Shown: in pieces, positions 25,879-34,547 of the stretch
How positions within the stretch are numbered: position 1 is the stretch's first letter
Layout: each line of letters begins with the position of its first letter
NCBI GenBank assembly: GCA_012959805.1
Contig: DUCN01000127.1
Coordinates: 121,068-185,067, forward strand
Direction of reading: 5' to 3'
DNA: 64,000 nt
From: Myxococcales bacterium
GTDB lineage: Bacteria > Myxococcota_A > UBA9160 > UBA4427
The notes under the pieces: model-generated
Seen by the model: only the letters and a program-made list of their open reading frames with translations
The model's database searches: none
What the model was told of the DNA's origin: nothing
Program-made: the position numbers and the translations under genes

Positions 25879-26990
25879 GGAGCTCTGGAAGGCTCGCCAC
25901 GGCGCATCGAATTTTGATTCGATGTCCAAATTGGCTGGGGGATGTCGTGATGGCGACACCGGGACTTCGGGCGATTCGCGCAGCGAATCCAGATGCCAGG
26001 ATCGTTGCGCAACTTCCGTCGGCCCTGATCCCGCTTCTCGAAGGCAATCAGGTCTGCAACGAAATCTGGCCGATCGAGCCGAGATCCGCGGGATTCACAG
26101 CGTTGAGATCAGAGGCGCGACGGGTTGCCGACGCCAGTTTCGACCTGGGCATCATTATTCCGGAGTCGATCTCATCGGCTCTTCGGATGCGCTGGGGAAG
26201 CGTGCGCCACATCGTTGGTTTTGCCCGGGACCCGATTCGTCGTCAGCTACTGCACGAGGTCGTGCCGGCACCGGATTCGTGGGGTCGTCGACGTCTGGTT
26301 TCCCGAGAGCGATTTGTTGTGAACTTGATGGGTGCTCTCGGTGCGCCGACGGAGGATCTGACCCTTGATCTTCACGTCACGAAGAGAGAGCAGGACGATC
26401 TCGACCGGGTCATGGCTAGTCGAGGTCCAGGGTCGGGAGAAAGGGTGCGCGAGCGGCGCGTTGTGTTTGCCCCAGGTGCGAGTTTTGGTGACTCGAAATG
26501 TTGGCCAGCCGAATATTATGCGGAGCTGGCAGATCGTTTCGCCGAGCGAGGCGATCAAGTAATTGTGTTAGGGGGTCCGGGCGAAGGAGCGTTGCTCGAA
26601 GCGGTGAAGCGCGCCATGAAGTCGACTCCAATTATTCTCGATGCTGTGCTCGATCTAGGCGGACTGAAGGCATTGCTTCGTTCGGCACGTCTGCTGGTGG
26701 CCAACGACGCCGGCACACGTCACGTCGCGGCTGCTTTCGGGACGCCGAGTGTAATCTTTCTGGGTCCCACATCCCTGGAGAAGACTGCGGATAATCTGGA
26801 TGCCGTTGAAGTCGTCGAAGGGGATCACGATTGCCGACCCTGCTATCAGCGGCGATGTCCGATCGATCATCGCTGTCTTCGCTCGCTCTCGGTCGATGAG
26901 GCAGATGCCGCCGCTTTTCGGGTCCTGGATCGCGTGAGTCGTCAGTCTGTTGTTTCTCAGTCCGAGTTTGGGACCGGAGTCAATCCTTGA
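25875..26990 (+). CDS. waaF: Heptosyltransferase II-like glycosyltransferase (GT9)
   Basis: 371 residues from ATG 25875 (ATGA). The N-terminal ILIRCPNWLGDVVMATPGLRA matches WaaF closely, and the C-terminal half has VVFAPGASFGDSKCWPAEYYAELA and VANDAGTRHVAAAFGTPSVIFLGPT. A Cys-rich segment CRPCYQRRCPIDHRC follows, common in WaaF. It adds the second heptose. The stop overlaps the following TTG start. Confidence 0.9.
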   Translation: MRSSGRLATAHRILIRCPNWLGDVVMATPGLRAIRAANPDARIVAQLPSALIPLLEGNQVCNEIWPIEPRSAGFTALRSEARRVADASFDLGIIIPESISSALRMRWGSVRHIVGFARDPIRRQLLHEVVPAPDSWGRRRLVSRERFVVNLMGALGAPTEDLTLDLHVTKREQDDLDRVMASRGPGSGERVRERRVVFAPGASFGDSKCWPAEYYAELADRFAERGDQVIVLGGPGEGALLEAVKRAMKSTPIILDAVLDLGGLKALLRSARLLVANDAGTRHVAAAFGTPSVIFLGPTSLEKTADNLDAVEVVEGDHDCRPCYQRRCPIDHRCLRSLSVDEADAAAFRVLDRVSRQSVVSQSEFGTGVNP

Positions 26991-28015
26991 TCGATCTCAC
27001 CATTGTGATCGTGAACTACGAGACGCGCGAATTGTTGTCACGCTGTCTTGCCGGGGTCGCGGAAGCTTGTGCCTTCGATTCGACACTCATTGTTGAAACG
27101 ATTGTTGTGGACAATGGCTCGCGAGATGAAAGCGTCCCATGCGCACGGGCATCCCATGTTGAGCCCCGCGTTGTCGCATTGACGGAGAATCTCGGTTTCG
27201 CCGCAGCGGCGAATCACGGCCTGCGACTTCGACGTGGGCGGCACGTTCTACTGCTCAACACAGACGTCGAAATGGACCCCTCAATGCTCCGCCGAGGTGT
27301 GGGGATCCTTGATGGGCGCGAAAATGCGGGAGTGCTCGGGGCAGCGCTGCGTCATCCGAGTGGTCGGCGCCAACGATCGGTCCATGCGCTGCCCGACCTC
27401 GTGAGTGAATTGGTTCCCGAACCCATTCTGCGCTGGGTGCGACCGGAAATGATTTCCGGCAAGCCGGGAACGGGGTCCGTGGAGGCGACGATGAAGCCCC
27501 GCGTGGTTGAGGCGGTTCGCGGTGCGGTGTTCTTCATTCGCGGTGAACTCCTCGAGACAGTCGGACTTCTCGACGAGGGCTATTTCTTCTTCCTGGAAGA
27601 GACGGACTATTGCTGGCGCATGCGATCGGCCGGTTATGATGTTCTCCACTGCGATTCGCTGCGTGCAATTCATGGGCTCGGCGCCAGTAGCAAGCGTCGT
27701 GTCCCTCTTGCTACCCGAATCGAATTCCATCGATCCCTATATCGCTATCTCGATCGACGGTGTAGTCGAGGCGTCTCTCGCGTTGCGCGGAGCGTTCGTG
27801 TGACACGAATGGGGATCGGCCTGCTCGGCCTGCTTTGCTTGTCGGCGTTTTCGTCGGCGGCACGCCGTCGATTGGCGGAGCGCATGGGTCTGTTTCTGTG
27901 GCATCTTCGCGGGCGGCCAGAGGATGAAGGGCTGGCATCCGCGCTGCTTGCGGATGGGGCTCGCTTCAATGTTGCCGACGTAGGCGAGGTCACGGGGTGC
28001 GGGGATGTCGCTTAG
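26987..28015 (+). CDS. Family 2 glycosyltransferase (rhamnosyl-type)
   Basis: 342 residues from TTG 26987 (TTGA overlap with waaF, GGAG seven bases upstream). GT-A fold: LTIVIVNYETRELLSRCLA, TIVVDNGSRDESV, ENLGFAAAANHGLRL and the metal-binding DVE in LLLNTDVEMDP. The acceptor block FFFLEETDYCWRMRSAGYDV is of the rhamnosyltransferase/WbbL type. One C-terminal hydrophobic segment (IGLLGLLCLSAFSSAA) may attach it to the membrane. It probably extends the LPS core or starts O-antigen; donor and acceptor cannot be told. Confidence 0.85.
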   Translation: MIDLTIVIVNYETRELLSRCLAGVAEACAFDSTLIVETIVVDNGSRDESVPCARASHVEPRVVALTENLGFAAAANHGLRLRRGRHVLLLNTDVEMDPSMLRRGVGILDGRENAGVLGAALRHPSGRRQRSVHALPDLVSELVPEPILRWVRPEMISGKPGTGSVEATMKPRVVEAVRGAVFFIRGELLETVGLLDEGYFFFLEETDYCWRMRSAGYDVLHCDSLRAIHGLGASSKRRVPLATRIEFHRSLYRYLDRRCSRGVSRVARSVRVTRMGIGLLGLLCLSAFSSAARRRLAERMGLFLWHLRGRPEDEGLASALLADGARFNVADVGEVTGCGDVA

Positions 28016-28041
28016 GTTGTTTGTGAGGGTCGCTGTCGCGA

Positions 28042-29082
28042 TTGGAAGCCGAATTGAGTCTTGAACGGTTGGAAGAGCCAGGGCGCGAGGAACGGATCGA
28101 AGACATTGTTCTGGGGTTCGCGAATTCTCGTGTGTTGGTGATTGGCGATCTGATCCTCGACGAATACCGCGAAGGAGATGTCGAGCGGGTGAGTCCAGAG
28201 GCGCCGGTGCCCATCGTTCGAGTGTCGGGTTCAGCGGCCTGTCTCGGAGGCGCCGCCAACGTTGCTCGCGCCATCGTTTCCCTGGGAGCGAGTTGTCAGT
28301 TGGTGGGACTGGTCGGTGATGATGCCGAGGGAGAGACGCTCCTTTCGCTCGTCGAAGAACTCGGAATGTCGACGGCTGGAATCTTGCGGGCGGATGATCG
28401 TCCGACGACACACAAGCTTCGAATCGTTGCTCGATCTCAACAGATGTTGCGTCTCGATCGAGAAGAGAACGGAGAGATTGCCCCGCGAATCTCCGCAATA
28501 TTTCGCCGTCTGATTTTAGAGCGAATCGAGGGCTGTGATCTCGTGATCCTCGAGGACTATGACAAGGGGATGTTCGGCGATGGTCTCGCCCGCTGGGTGA
28601 TCGAGTTGGCTCGGAGTCTGAATATTCTCGTAGTTGCGGACCCCAAAGTTGACCTTGCTCGCTTTCGTGGTGTCGATCTCGTGAAGCCCAACTTCGAAGA
28701 GGCGGTTCAGTTTGCTCCCGACTGCGGGAGTGATCCGTTGATGCGTCAGAATCTTCTCGAGAAACTTCAATTTGATCTCGGCGGTGGTGAAGTCGTCGTG
28801 ACCAGGGGACGTTTCGGGATGAGCGCGATGGACCGGCATGGTTCTCACTTCGATGTACCCACGCGAGCGCTCGAGGTCTACGATGTCCAGGGCGCCGGGG
28901 ATACCTCGATTGCGGTTCTCGGGTTGTGTCGAGCCGCGGGCCGCTCGCTTCGCGATGCGTGTATCGTGGCGAATGCAGCGGCCGGGATTGCAGTCGAAAA
29001 GACTGGGACAGCCGCCGTTGGACAGTCGGAGTTGCGCAAGCGTCTATCCGAAATTCTTGTGCTTCGCGAGGGGGAACCATGA
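28042..29082 (+). CDS. hldE: D-glycero-beta-D-manno-heptose-7-phosphate kinase (HldE N-terminal type)
   Basis: 346 residues from TTG 28042 (TTG 28054 and 28069 are other options). A PfkB-fold sugar kinase: VIGDLILDEYREGDVERVSPE, CLGGAANVARAIVSLGA, and the anion-hole/base motif VQGAGDTSIAVLGL. It carries only the kinase half; the nucleotidyltransferase half of bifunctional HldE is absent, so it equals RfaE1 (HldA in older use), and the ADP-transferase (HldC/RfaE2) must lie elsewhere. It supplies heptose for the WaaC and WaaF homologues encoded just upstream. It overlaps yicC by 4 bases. Confidence 0.9.
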   Translation: MEAELSLERLEEPGREERIEDIVLGFANSRVLVIGDLILDEYREGDVERVSPEAPVPIVRVSGSAACLGGAANVARAIVSLGASCQLVGLVGDDAEGETLLSLVEELGMSTAGILRADDRPTTHKLRIVARSQQMLRLDREENGEIAPRISAIFRRLILERIEGCDLVILEDYDKGMFGDGLARWVIELARSLNILVVADPKVDLARFRGVDLVKPNFEEAVQFAPDCGSDPLMRQNLLEKLQFDLGGGEVVVTRGRFGMSAMDRHGSHFDVPTRALEVYDVQGAGDTSIAVLGLCRAAGRSLRDACIVANAAAGIAVEKTGTAAVGQSELRKRLSEILVLREGEP

Positions 29083-29966
29083 TCTACAGCATGACGGGAT
29101 TTGGGCGCGCTAGACGAGAGGCTGGAGGACTGGGTCTCGAAGTCGAGATGCGCAGCGTCAATCATCGCCACCTCGATCTTCGCGTTCGCCTTCCGCGCAT
29201 CCTCGCCGACCAGGAGTCGACCCTCAAGAAGCGCATTCAGACCGGGCTTTCTCGGGGGAAGGTTGATGTCACGGTCAGCCTCACGATGACGAATGCGAAA
29301 CCGGTCCTCGAATTTGACGAGGGCATCGCCGCGCAATACGTCGAGGCCTCGAATCTCTTGCGCGAACGACATTCTCTCACTGACGCGCTCGACGTGGCTT
29401 CGCTTCTCGGCCTGCCGGGTGTGACCCGGGTGGTCGAGGCCGGAGTTGATGCGGAAGTATTTTTGGCACCCCTTGAGGGGGCCATCGACGAGGCACTCGA
29501 AGCCATGATTGCCATGCGAGCGACGGAAGGAGAGTCCCTGGCAACCGAACTAGAGGGTCGGCTGTCGACAATCAGCGCACTCGCCGAGGCCTTCGAGCGT
29601 CGCGCCGAAGAAGTGCTTGTTATCGCCAAACAGCGTCTTACGAAGAGGACCGAACAGATCCGGCAAGACGTGGGCCTACTCGATGATGCACGACTTCATC
29701 AAGAGATCGTGATCGCCGCAGATCGTCTGGATATCACGGAGGAACTCGTGCGATTACAAAGTCATGTTGCCCAGTTTCGCCAGACGCTCTCCTCCGCAGG
29801 TCCTGGTCAGCCCGTCGGTCGTCGCCTCGACTTTCTGCTCCAGGAGCTGGGTCGAGAGGCGAATACGGTTGGTTCCAAGGCGAATGATGCGCCGCTTGCT
29901 CAGGACGTTGTCGAATTGAAGACGGAGCTCGAGCGAATTAGAGAACAGGTGCAAAACATTGAGTAG
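29079..29966 (+). CDS. yicC: YicC family endoribonuclease
   Basis: 295 residues from ATG 29079 (ATGA). The start [14 protein letters not shown] and [18 protein letters not shown] are the family signature, and the C-terminal DUF1732 part ([24 protein letters not shown]) is intact. YicC is reported to act as an RNase affecting small RNA decay in Escherichia coli. yicC next to remA and gmk is a conserved order outside the gammaproteobacteria. It overlaps the following gene by eight bases. Confidence 0.94.
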   Translation: MIYSMTGFGRARREAGGLGLEVEMRSVNHRHLDLRVRLPRILADQESTLKKRIQTGLSRGKVDVTVSLTMTNAKPVLEFDEGIAAQYVEASNLLRERHSLTDALDVASLLGLPGVTRVVEAGVDAEVFLAPLEGAIDEALEAMIAMRATEGESLATELEGRLSTISALAEAFERRAEEVLVIAKQRLTKRTEQIRQDVGLLDDARLHQEIVIAADRLDITEELVRLQSHVAQFRQTLSSAGPGQPVGRRLDFLLQELGREANTVGSKANDAPLAQDVVELKTELERIREQVQNIE

Positions 29967-30327
29967 CTCGGGCTCGAAAGGTCGCGGTCGTGAGGATCGA
30001 GCCGATTCATCGTCGTCAGGCGGGGCCAATTCGACGCCGGGGGCCCGAGACCGAAATGTGGCCGTCGCTCCGACCATGGTCAATATCGGCTACGGGAATC
30101 TGGTCACCGCCGCGCGTGTCATCGCCATCGCTTCGCCGAGTTCGTCTCCCATGCGTCGGTTACGCGAAGAAGCCGGACAGCGAGGGAAACTCGTGGACGC
30201 CACCGAGGGACGTCGGACGAGGTCGATTGTTGTGACCGACAGCGACCATGTCATTTTGTCAGCGATCACGCCCGAGACGATCGCCGCGCGATTGGCTCCC
30301 GACTTCGTGGGCGAGGCAGGAGAGTGA
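29959..30327 (+). CDS. RemA-family (DUF370) regulator
   Basis: 122 residues if the TTG at 29959 is used (AGGTG upstream, 8-base overlap with yicC). The conserved DUF370 core is residues ~40-115: [49 protein letters not shown] 30076 would give the short form usual for the family but has no ribosome site, so the Ser/Gly-rich 39-residue extension is either real or untranslated. In Bacillus, RemA is a ring-shaped DNA-binding activator of matrix genes. In proteobacteria it is found between yicC and gmk without a proven role. Its stop overlaps gmk. Confidence 0.85.
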   Translation: MSSSGSKGRGREDRADSSSSGGANSTPGARDRNVAVAPTMVNIGYGNLVTAARVIAIASPSSSPMRRLREEAGQRGKLVDATEGRRTRSIVVTDSDHVILSAITPETIAARLAPDFVGEAGE

Positions 30328-30992
30328 GCAGGGAGACCAACCGGGTCGGGGCGCCCGATCAGACTGGGCACGTCTTCGTGATCGCGGCACCCTCGGGCAC
30401 GGGCAAGACGACGATCTGCCAGCGCATTTTGGCTCGAGACTCACGCTTGCGGCTTTCGATATCGCATACGACGAGACCCCCCCGCGCGGGCGAAGAGGAT
30501 GGTGTTCATTATCAATTCGTGAGCGTCAAGGAGTTTCGAGAACTGCGCGAGGCGAAGCGTTTTCTCGAACATGCCGAGTATGGGGGGTTTGTTTACGGTA
30601 CGAGCTGGATGGCGATCGAGGAGCCTCTCGAAATGGGCCAGGATGTCGTGCTCGAGATCGAAGTGCAGGGCGCGACGCAAGTCCGTGAGCGAAGACCCAG
30701 CGCGTGTCTGATCTTCCTTCTGCCACCGAGCCTCGCTGTGCTGGAAGCCCGTCTTCGCGGACGCGCCACCGATAGTGAGGATGCTATTCAGCGCCGAATG
30801 ACTTTGGTGGATAGAGAACTCGCTGCCGCGAAGATCTTCGACTATGCCGTCCTGAACGACGATCTCGAAGCGGCGGTCGAGCAGGTTCTCGAAGTGATCG
30901 AGGCTGTTCGTGCCGGTCAGGGTGAGGCGATCGCGCCGAAGCACGGGCGCGCCGGCGTCCTCGCACGCTGGAACGAATCGCAGGCGCCGTAA
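30324..30992 (+). CDS. gmk: Guanylate kinase
   Basis: 222 residues from GTG 30324. P-loop [20 protein letters not shown]-binding [19 protein letters not shown] and [10 protein letters not shown], and the lid arginines are intact. It phosphorylates GMP to GDP with ATP. The GTG overlaps the remA stop. The gene rpoZ, which usually follows gmk, is not here; rel/spoT follows after 99 bases. Confidence 0.96.
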   Translation: MSRETNRVGAPDQTGHVFVIAAPSGTGKTTICQRILARDSRLRLSISHTTRPPRAGEEDGVHYQFVSVKEFRELREAKRFLEHAEYGGFVYGTSWMAIEEPLEMGQDVVLEIEVQGATQVRERRPSACLIFLLPPSLAVLEARLRGRATDSEDAIQRRMTLVDRELAAAKIFDYAVLNDDLEAAVEQVLEVIEAVRAGQGEAIAPKHGRAGVLARWNESQAP

Positions 30993-31091
30993 TCCACATC
31001 ATTCAGATTGCCGGAGGCGCCGGCTACCGGTACCCTGTCCGAGTCTTCTCTTGGGATAAACCTTTGGGATTCAAGGCTTTTTTGCTCCGGT

Positions 31092-33269
31092 ATGCTTCGA
31101 TTCAACGACATCGCCGACCGCATGCTCGACTACAACCCGCAGGTCGATCTCGAGCGGTTGCAGAGTGCCTACGTCTTTACCGCGAAGGTTCATGACGGCC
31201 AGGAGCGCCTTTCCGGCGAACCCTATCTCATCCATCCCCTCGAAGTGGCCGGCATTCTTCTCGATCTGAACGTCGACGAAGACACCATCATCGCTGGGCT
31301 ACTCCACGACACACTCGAAGACACCCTGACGACCCGCGAGGAGATCGAGCGGCTTTTTGGTCCGCGGGTCGCGTTTCTCGTCGAGGGTTTGACCAAGATC
31401 GCAAGGATCGAATTCCGTAGCGCTCGTGAACAACAGGCTGAGAATTTTCGCAAGATGCTCATCGCGATGTCCGAGGATATTCGGATCTTGATGATCAAGC
31501 TGGCGGATCGCCTGCATAACATGCGGACGATCGTGCATATGAAGGAGAGTTCGCGGCGCCGCGTGGCTCAGGAGACGATGGATATCTACGTCCCCTTGGC
31601 CCATCGCCTGGGCGTCTATTGGATGAAACAAGAACTCGAGGACCTGTCCTTTCGGACGCTCGAGCCCGACGTCTCGGAAGAGCTCGAGGCGCAGCTCTTG
31701 ATTAGCCGGGACGAGCGCGAAGCCTATATCGAGGATGTGACCGGAATCATCTCGGTCAAGCTACGCGACCTCGATCTTCAGTGTGAAGTGCAGGGTCGTG
31801 TGAAGGATATCGCGTCGATTCACGCGAAGATGAAGAGTCAGGATCTCGAACTCGAGCAGATCTACGATGCCATCGGGTTTCGGATCATCGCCGACAGCGG
31901 AATAGGCGCATGTTATGCGGTGCTCGGGCAGATCCATTCGGTTTGGGCGCCGGTCTCGGGTCGATTCAAGGACTACATCGCTCTGCCCAAACCGAACGGC
32001 TACCGGTCTCTGCATACGACCGTGATTGGCGAGTACGGTGAGCGGATGGAGATTCAAATTCGAACCATCGAAATGCATAGGGACGCCGAACTCGGGATTG
32101 CCGCCCACTGGAAATACAAAGAAGGAAGCGTCGACGCCTCGGAAGATGATTCAAAATTCGATTGGCTACGACAGCTCGTCGAATGGCAGAAAGAGATTTC
32201 GGACCCACACGAGTTCCTCGATGCTGTGAAGGTCGATCTCTTCCCGGATCAAGTCTTTGTCTTCACGCCCACCGGCGAGGTCATCAATCTTTCGACCGGC
32301 GCGACGCCGATCGATTTTGCCTATGCGATCCATAGTGAGGTGGGCTCGCATTGTGCCGGCGCCAAGGTGAATGGTCGGCTGGTGCCACTTCGCCATCGTT
32401 TGAAGGACGGCGACACCGTCGAGATAGTGACGAGTCCGAGCCAGACACCGAAGAAGGACTGGTTGGACTTTACGGCGTCTAGCAAGGCGAGAAATCATAT
32501 TCGGCATTCGATTCGCCAGGTTGAAAAATCTCGAGCCATCGATCTTGGACGCGACATCTTGAGTCGTGAGCTCAAGCGTAACGATCTGACCCTCGCCAAA
32601 GTGCGGGAGGACGGCAGCCTGGCGCGCTATGCCGACGATAAATTCGGCGGCATAGCCATCGACGACGTATTTGCCGCAATCAGTTACGGAAAGATTGCCG
32701 CGGGTGTGCTCGTCCGAAAGCTACTCGGAGGCGACGACGAATTCGAGGCCGGCGCTTCGACCGCTGTCACAGTGGTGCCCAAAAGACTTCGGCGACTCTT
32801 TCAGAGAGAAGAGCGGCGCTCCTCGTCCGGCGTCCGTGTTTCGGGCACGCCTGATGTGCTGGTGCGATTCGCCGGTTGCTGCGAGCCTTTGCCGGGAGAC
32901 GACATCATCGGGTTTGTCACACGCGGACGCGGGGTGACCGTTCATACGCGAGGTTGTGTGAAGGTCTTTACGCTCGATCCAGACCGGCGAATTCCCGTCG
33001 AGTGGGATGTCGAGACATCGGTTCGTCGCGCGGTTTCGATTCGTGTCCTGTCACGCGATGAGCCCGGAATTCTCGCGAAAATTACCAACACGATCTCGGC
33101 CGCCGGGATCAATATTGGATCGGCCAAGGCCTCTGCGAATGAAACTCCGGGGAAGGCGGCCGAGCAGATCTTTGAAGTCTGGGTTCAGGATGTCTCCGTT
33201 TTGGCTGGAGTCATGCGCGAGATCCGCAAGGTCAAAGGCGTTCGATCCGTCGAACGTATTCGTGGATGA
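31092..33269 (+). CDS. spoT: Bifunctional (p)ppGpp synthetase/hydrolase (Rel/SpoT)
   Basis: 725 residues from ATG 31092; a TTG at 31008 would add 28 residues without conservation. Order: HD hydrolase domain with H72-D73 in LLHDTLEDT (both metal residues kept), synthetase domain with GRFKDYIALPKPNGYRSLHT and MEIQIRT (active-looking), TGS (DQVFVFTPTGEVINLS), a zinc-finger/CC region (RFAGCCEPLPGD) and C-terminal ACT (RVLSRDEPGILAKIT). Both catalytic sites look intact, so it should make and break the stringent alarmone. No Shine-Dalgarno is obvious before ATG 31092; a 5-bp hairpin GCCGG-aggcg-CCGGC lies at 31009-31023. It overlaps the next gene by 4 bases. Confidence 0.94.
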   Translation: MLRFNDIADRMLDYNPQVDLERLQSAYVFTAKVHDGQERLSGEPYLIHPLEVAGILLDLNVDEDTIIAGLLHDTLEDTLTTREEIERLFGPRVAFLVEGLTKIARIEFRSAREQQAENFRKMLIAMSEDIRILMIKLADRLHNMRTIVHMKESSRRRVAQETMDIYVPLAHRLGVYWMKQELEDLSFRTLEPDVSEELEAQLLISRDEREAYIEDVTGIISVKLRDLDLQCEVQGRVKDIASIHAKMKSQDLELEQIYDAIGFRIIADSGIGACYAVLGQIHSVWAPVSGRFKDYIALPKPNGYRSLHTTVIGEYGERMEIQIRTIEMHRDAELGIAAHWKYKEGSVDASEDDSKFDWLRQLVEWQKEISDPHEFLDAVKVDLFPDQVFVFTPTGEVINLSTGATPIDFAYAIHSEVGSHCAGAKVNGRLVPLRHRLKDGDTVEIVTSPSQTPKKDWLDFTASSKARNHIRHSIRQVEKSRAIDLGRDILSRELKRNDLTLAKVREDGSLARYADDKFGGIAIDDVFAAISYGKIAAGVLVRKLLGGDDEFEAGASTAVTVVPKRLRRLFQREERRSSSGVRVSGTPDVLVRFAGCCEPLPGDDIIGFVTRGRGVTVHTRGCVKVFTLDPDRRIPVEWDVETSVRRAVSIRVLSRDEPGILAKITNTISAAGINIGSAKASANETPGKAAEQIFEVWVQDVSVLAGVMREIRKVKGVRSVERIRG

Positions 33270-34084
33270 GCGCCCCGATTTCAGTTTGTATTCTGGCTTG
33301 CGACGAGGAGTTGGAACTCGAACGCTGCATCCGTGCAGTGCAATGGGCCGACGAAGTCGTGGTCGTCGTGGATGAGAAGAGCCGCGATGGATCGGAAGCC
33401 GTCGCACGACGGCTGGCCTCCCGAGTCGAACGTCGTCCGTATAGCGGGGACATTGATCAGAAGCGCTACTGCACTTCGCTTGCCAAGCACGATTGGGTCT
33501 TGATCGTCGATCCAGACGAAGTCGTTTCAGATCGTCTCGCAACGTCGATTCGTAGGGTCCTCGTCGAGCAGGCGGCGATGGGTCAGGGCGGCGGCGGCGA
33601 TTCGGTTGTCGCCTATCAACTCAATCGATTGACCTATCATCTCGGCCGATGGATTCGGCATGGGGACTATTTTCCAGATTGGAAGCTTCGTTTGTTCCGG
33701 AAATCGCATGTGCACTGGACGGGGCGTGACCCCCATGGGCGCGTTGAGGTCGAAGGGCCCGAGGAGCGGATCGAAGGCGATCTCCTTCACTACAGCTATC
33801 GAGATCTAGCGGATCAGGTGGCGCGAATTCAGTTGTTCAGTGACCAGGCCGCTCATGCGCTGGTGCGAGATGGCGTTCGATTTCGGATTCGCGACCTGAT
33901 CTTGCGCCCTCCGGCTCGCTTTTTGCGCGGGTACATTCTGCGAGGCGGTTTCAGGGACGGTATTCCGGGATTCATCATCGCTGCCGCGAGCTCATTCTAC
34001 GTCTTACTCAAGTACGCCAAACAATGGGAGAAGCAAGCGGAGCTTCCGCCTCGGTCACCAGACGATCAGGGTTTGCCCGGTTGA
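33266..34084 (+). CDS. Family 2 glycosyltransferase, WaaE/KdtX-like (LPS core)
   Basis: 272 residues from ATG 33266. ISVCILACDEELELERCIRA, WADEVVVVVDEKSRDGS, the DPDE metal motif (VLIVDPDEVVS), and the YFPDWKLRLFRKS / LLHYSYRDLADQVARI blocks are characteristic of the WaaE/KdtX group, which adds glucose to inner-core heptose. A C-terminal amphipathic region (ARFLRGYILRGGFRDGIPGF) is also family-typical. It is coupled to Rel/SpoT by ATGA and followed by a glycosyltransferase pseudogene with TTGA. Confidence 0.88.
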   Translation: MSAPISVCILACDEELELERCIRAVQWADEVVVVVDEKSRDGSEAVARRLASRVERRPYSGDIDQKRYCTSLAKHDWVLIVDPDEVVSDRLATSIRRVLVEQAAMGQGGGGDSVVAYQLNRLTYHLGRWIRHGDYFPDWKLRLFRKSHVHWTGRDPHGRVEVEGPEERIEGDLLHYSYRDLADQVARIQLFSDQAAHALVRDGVRFRIRDLILRPPARFLRGYILRGGFRDGIPGFIIAAASSFYVLLKYAKQWEKQAELPPRSPDDQGLPG

Positions 34085-34504
34085 AAATTCTGCAGCTCGT
34101 GAGCGACTGGAAGTGGACGGGCCCCGCCCAGCCAATGCTCGTTTTGATGGAGGCTCTGCGCGGTCGCGGACACCAGGTCGATCTGGTCTGCCCTGAGCCA
34201 CCGCCGGGTTCGAATCGAAATCTCTGGCAGGAAGCCACTGCGCGACGACAGGACCGCGGCCCTCGGTCTCCCTCTGGTCGGCACCCGGCGCGGTGCGATT
34301 TCCGAGATCATTTCGAATGGCCAGACGGGACTGCTTGTTGCTGAAGAAGTCGAGGATCTGGCCGCGGCCTGGACCCGTCTCATCGCGGAGCCGGAGCGGC
34401 GGTTGGAAATGGGTCGTGCTGCGGCACGGGATGCATCGGATCGATTCCGTCCCGACCGTCTTGCGGCGTGGATGGAGCGATTCTACTCGGACCTGCTGAA
34501 GTAG
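34081..34504 (+). pseudogene. Family 4 glycosyltransferase remnant (internal deletion plus frameshift)
   Basis: The first ~50 codons from TTG 34081 read as a normal GT4 N-terminus (LKILQLVSDWKWTGPAQPML ... VDLVCPEPP). Downstream, in the frame one base later, the classical GT4 C-terminal end is clear: ALGLPLVGTRRGAISEIISN, GQTGLLVAEEVEDLAAAW, then a final helix ending DLLK and TAG 34502-34504. The middle ~230 residues expected for the family, including most of the donor-binding fold, are missing, and the frame shifts at about 34230-34270. Reading on in the first frame ends at TGA 34342-34344. The protein cannot be functional. It looks recent because both ends remain well conserved. Confidence 0.88.
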
Positions 34505-34527
34505 GAGAGGGCGATCCGTCTCCTTTT
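34504..34527 (+). terminator. Intrinsic terminator after the GT4 remnant
   Basis: GGAGA (34504-34508) pairs with TCTCC (34519-34523), with an inner GG/CC and a CGAT loop, followed by TTTT (34524-34527). It would end the rel/spoT-waaE-like transcript before the convergent msbA gene. Confidence 0.65.
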
Positions 34528-34547
34528 GGCGAGCAGTTGGGTTTATG

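Noticed and set aside
27737..29080. A 447-codon minus-strand frame across the GT2 and heptose kinase genes
   Set aside because: Arg/Pro/Ser-rich, low-complexity product typical of antisense frames; both sense genes are clearly identified.
34221..34300. A GTTCGAATC stretch resembling a tRNA T-loop
   Set aside because: It lies inside the GT4 remnant and no acceptor, anticodon or D stem can be built around it.
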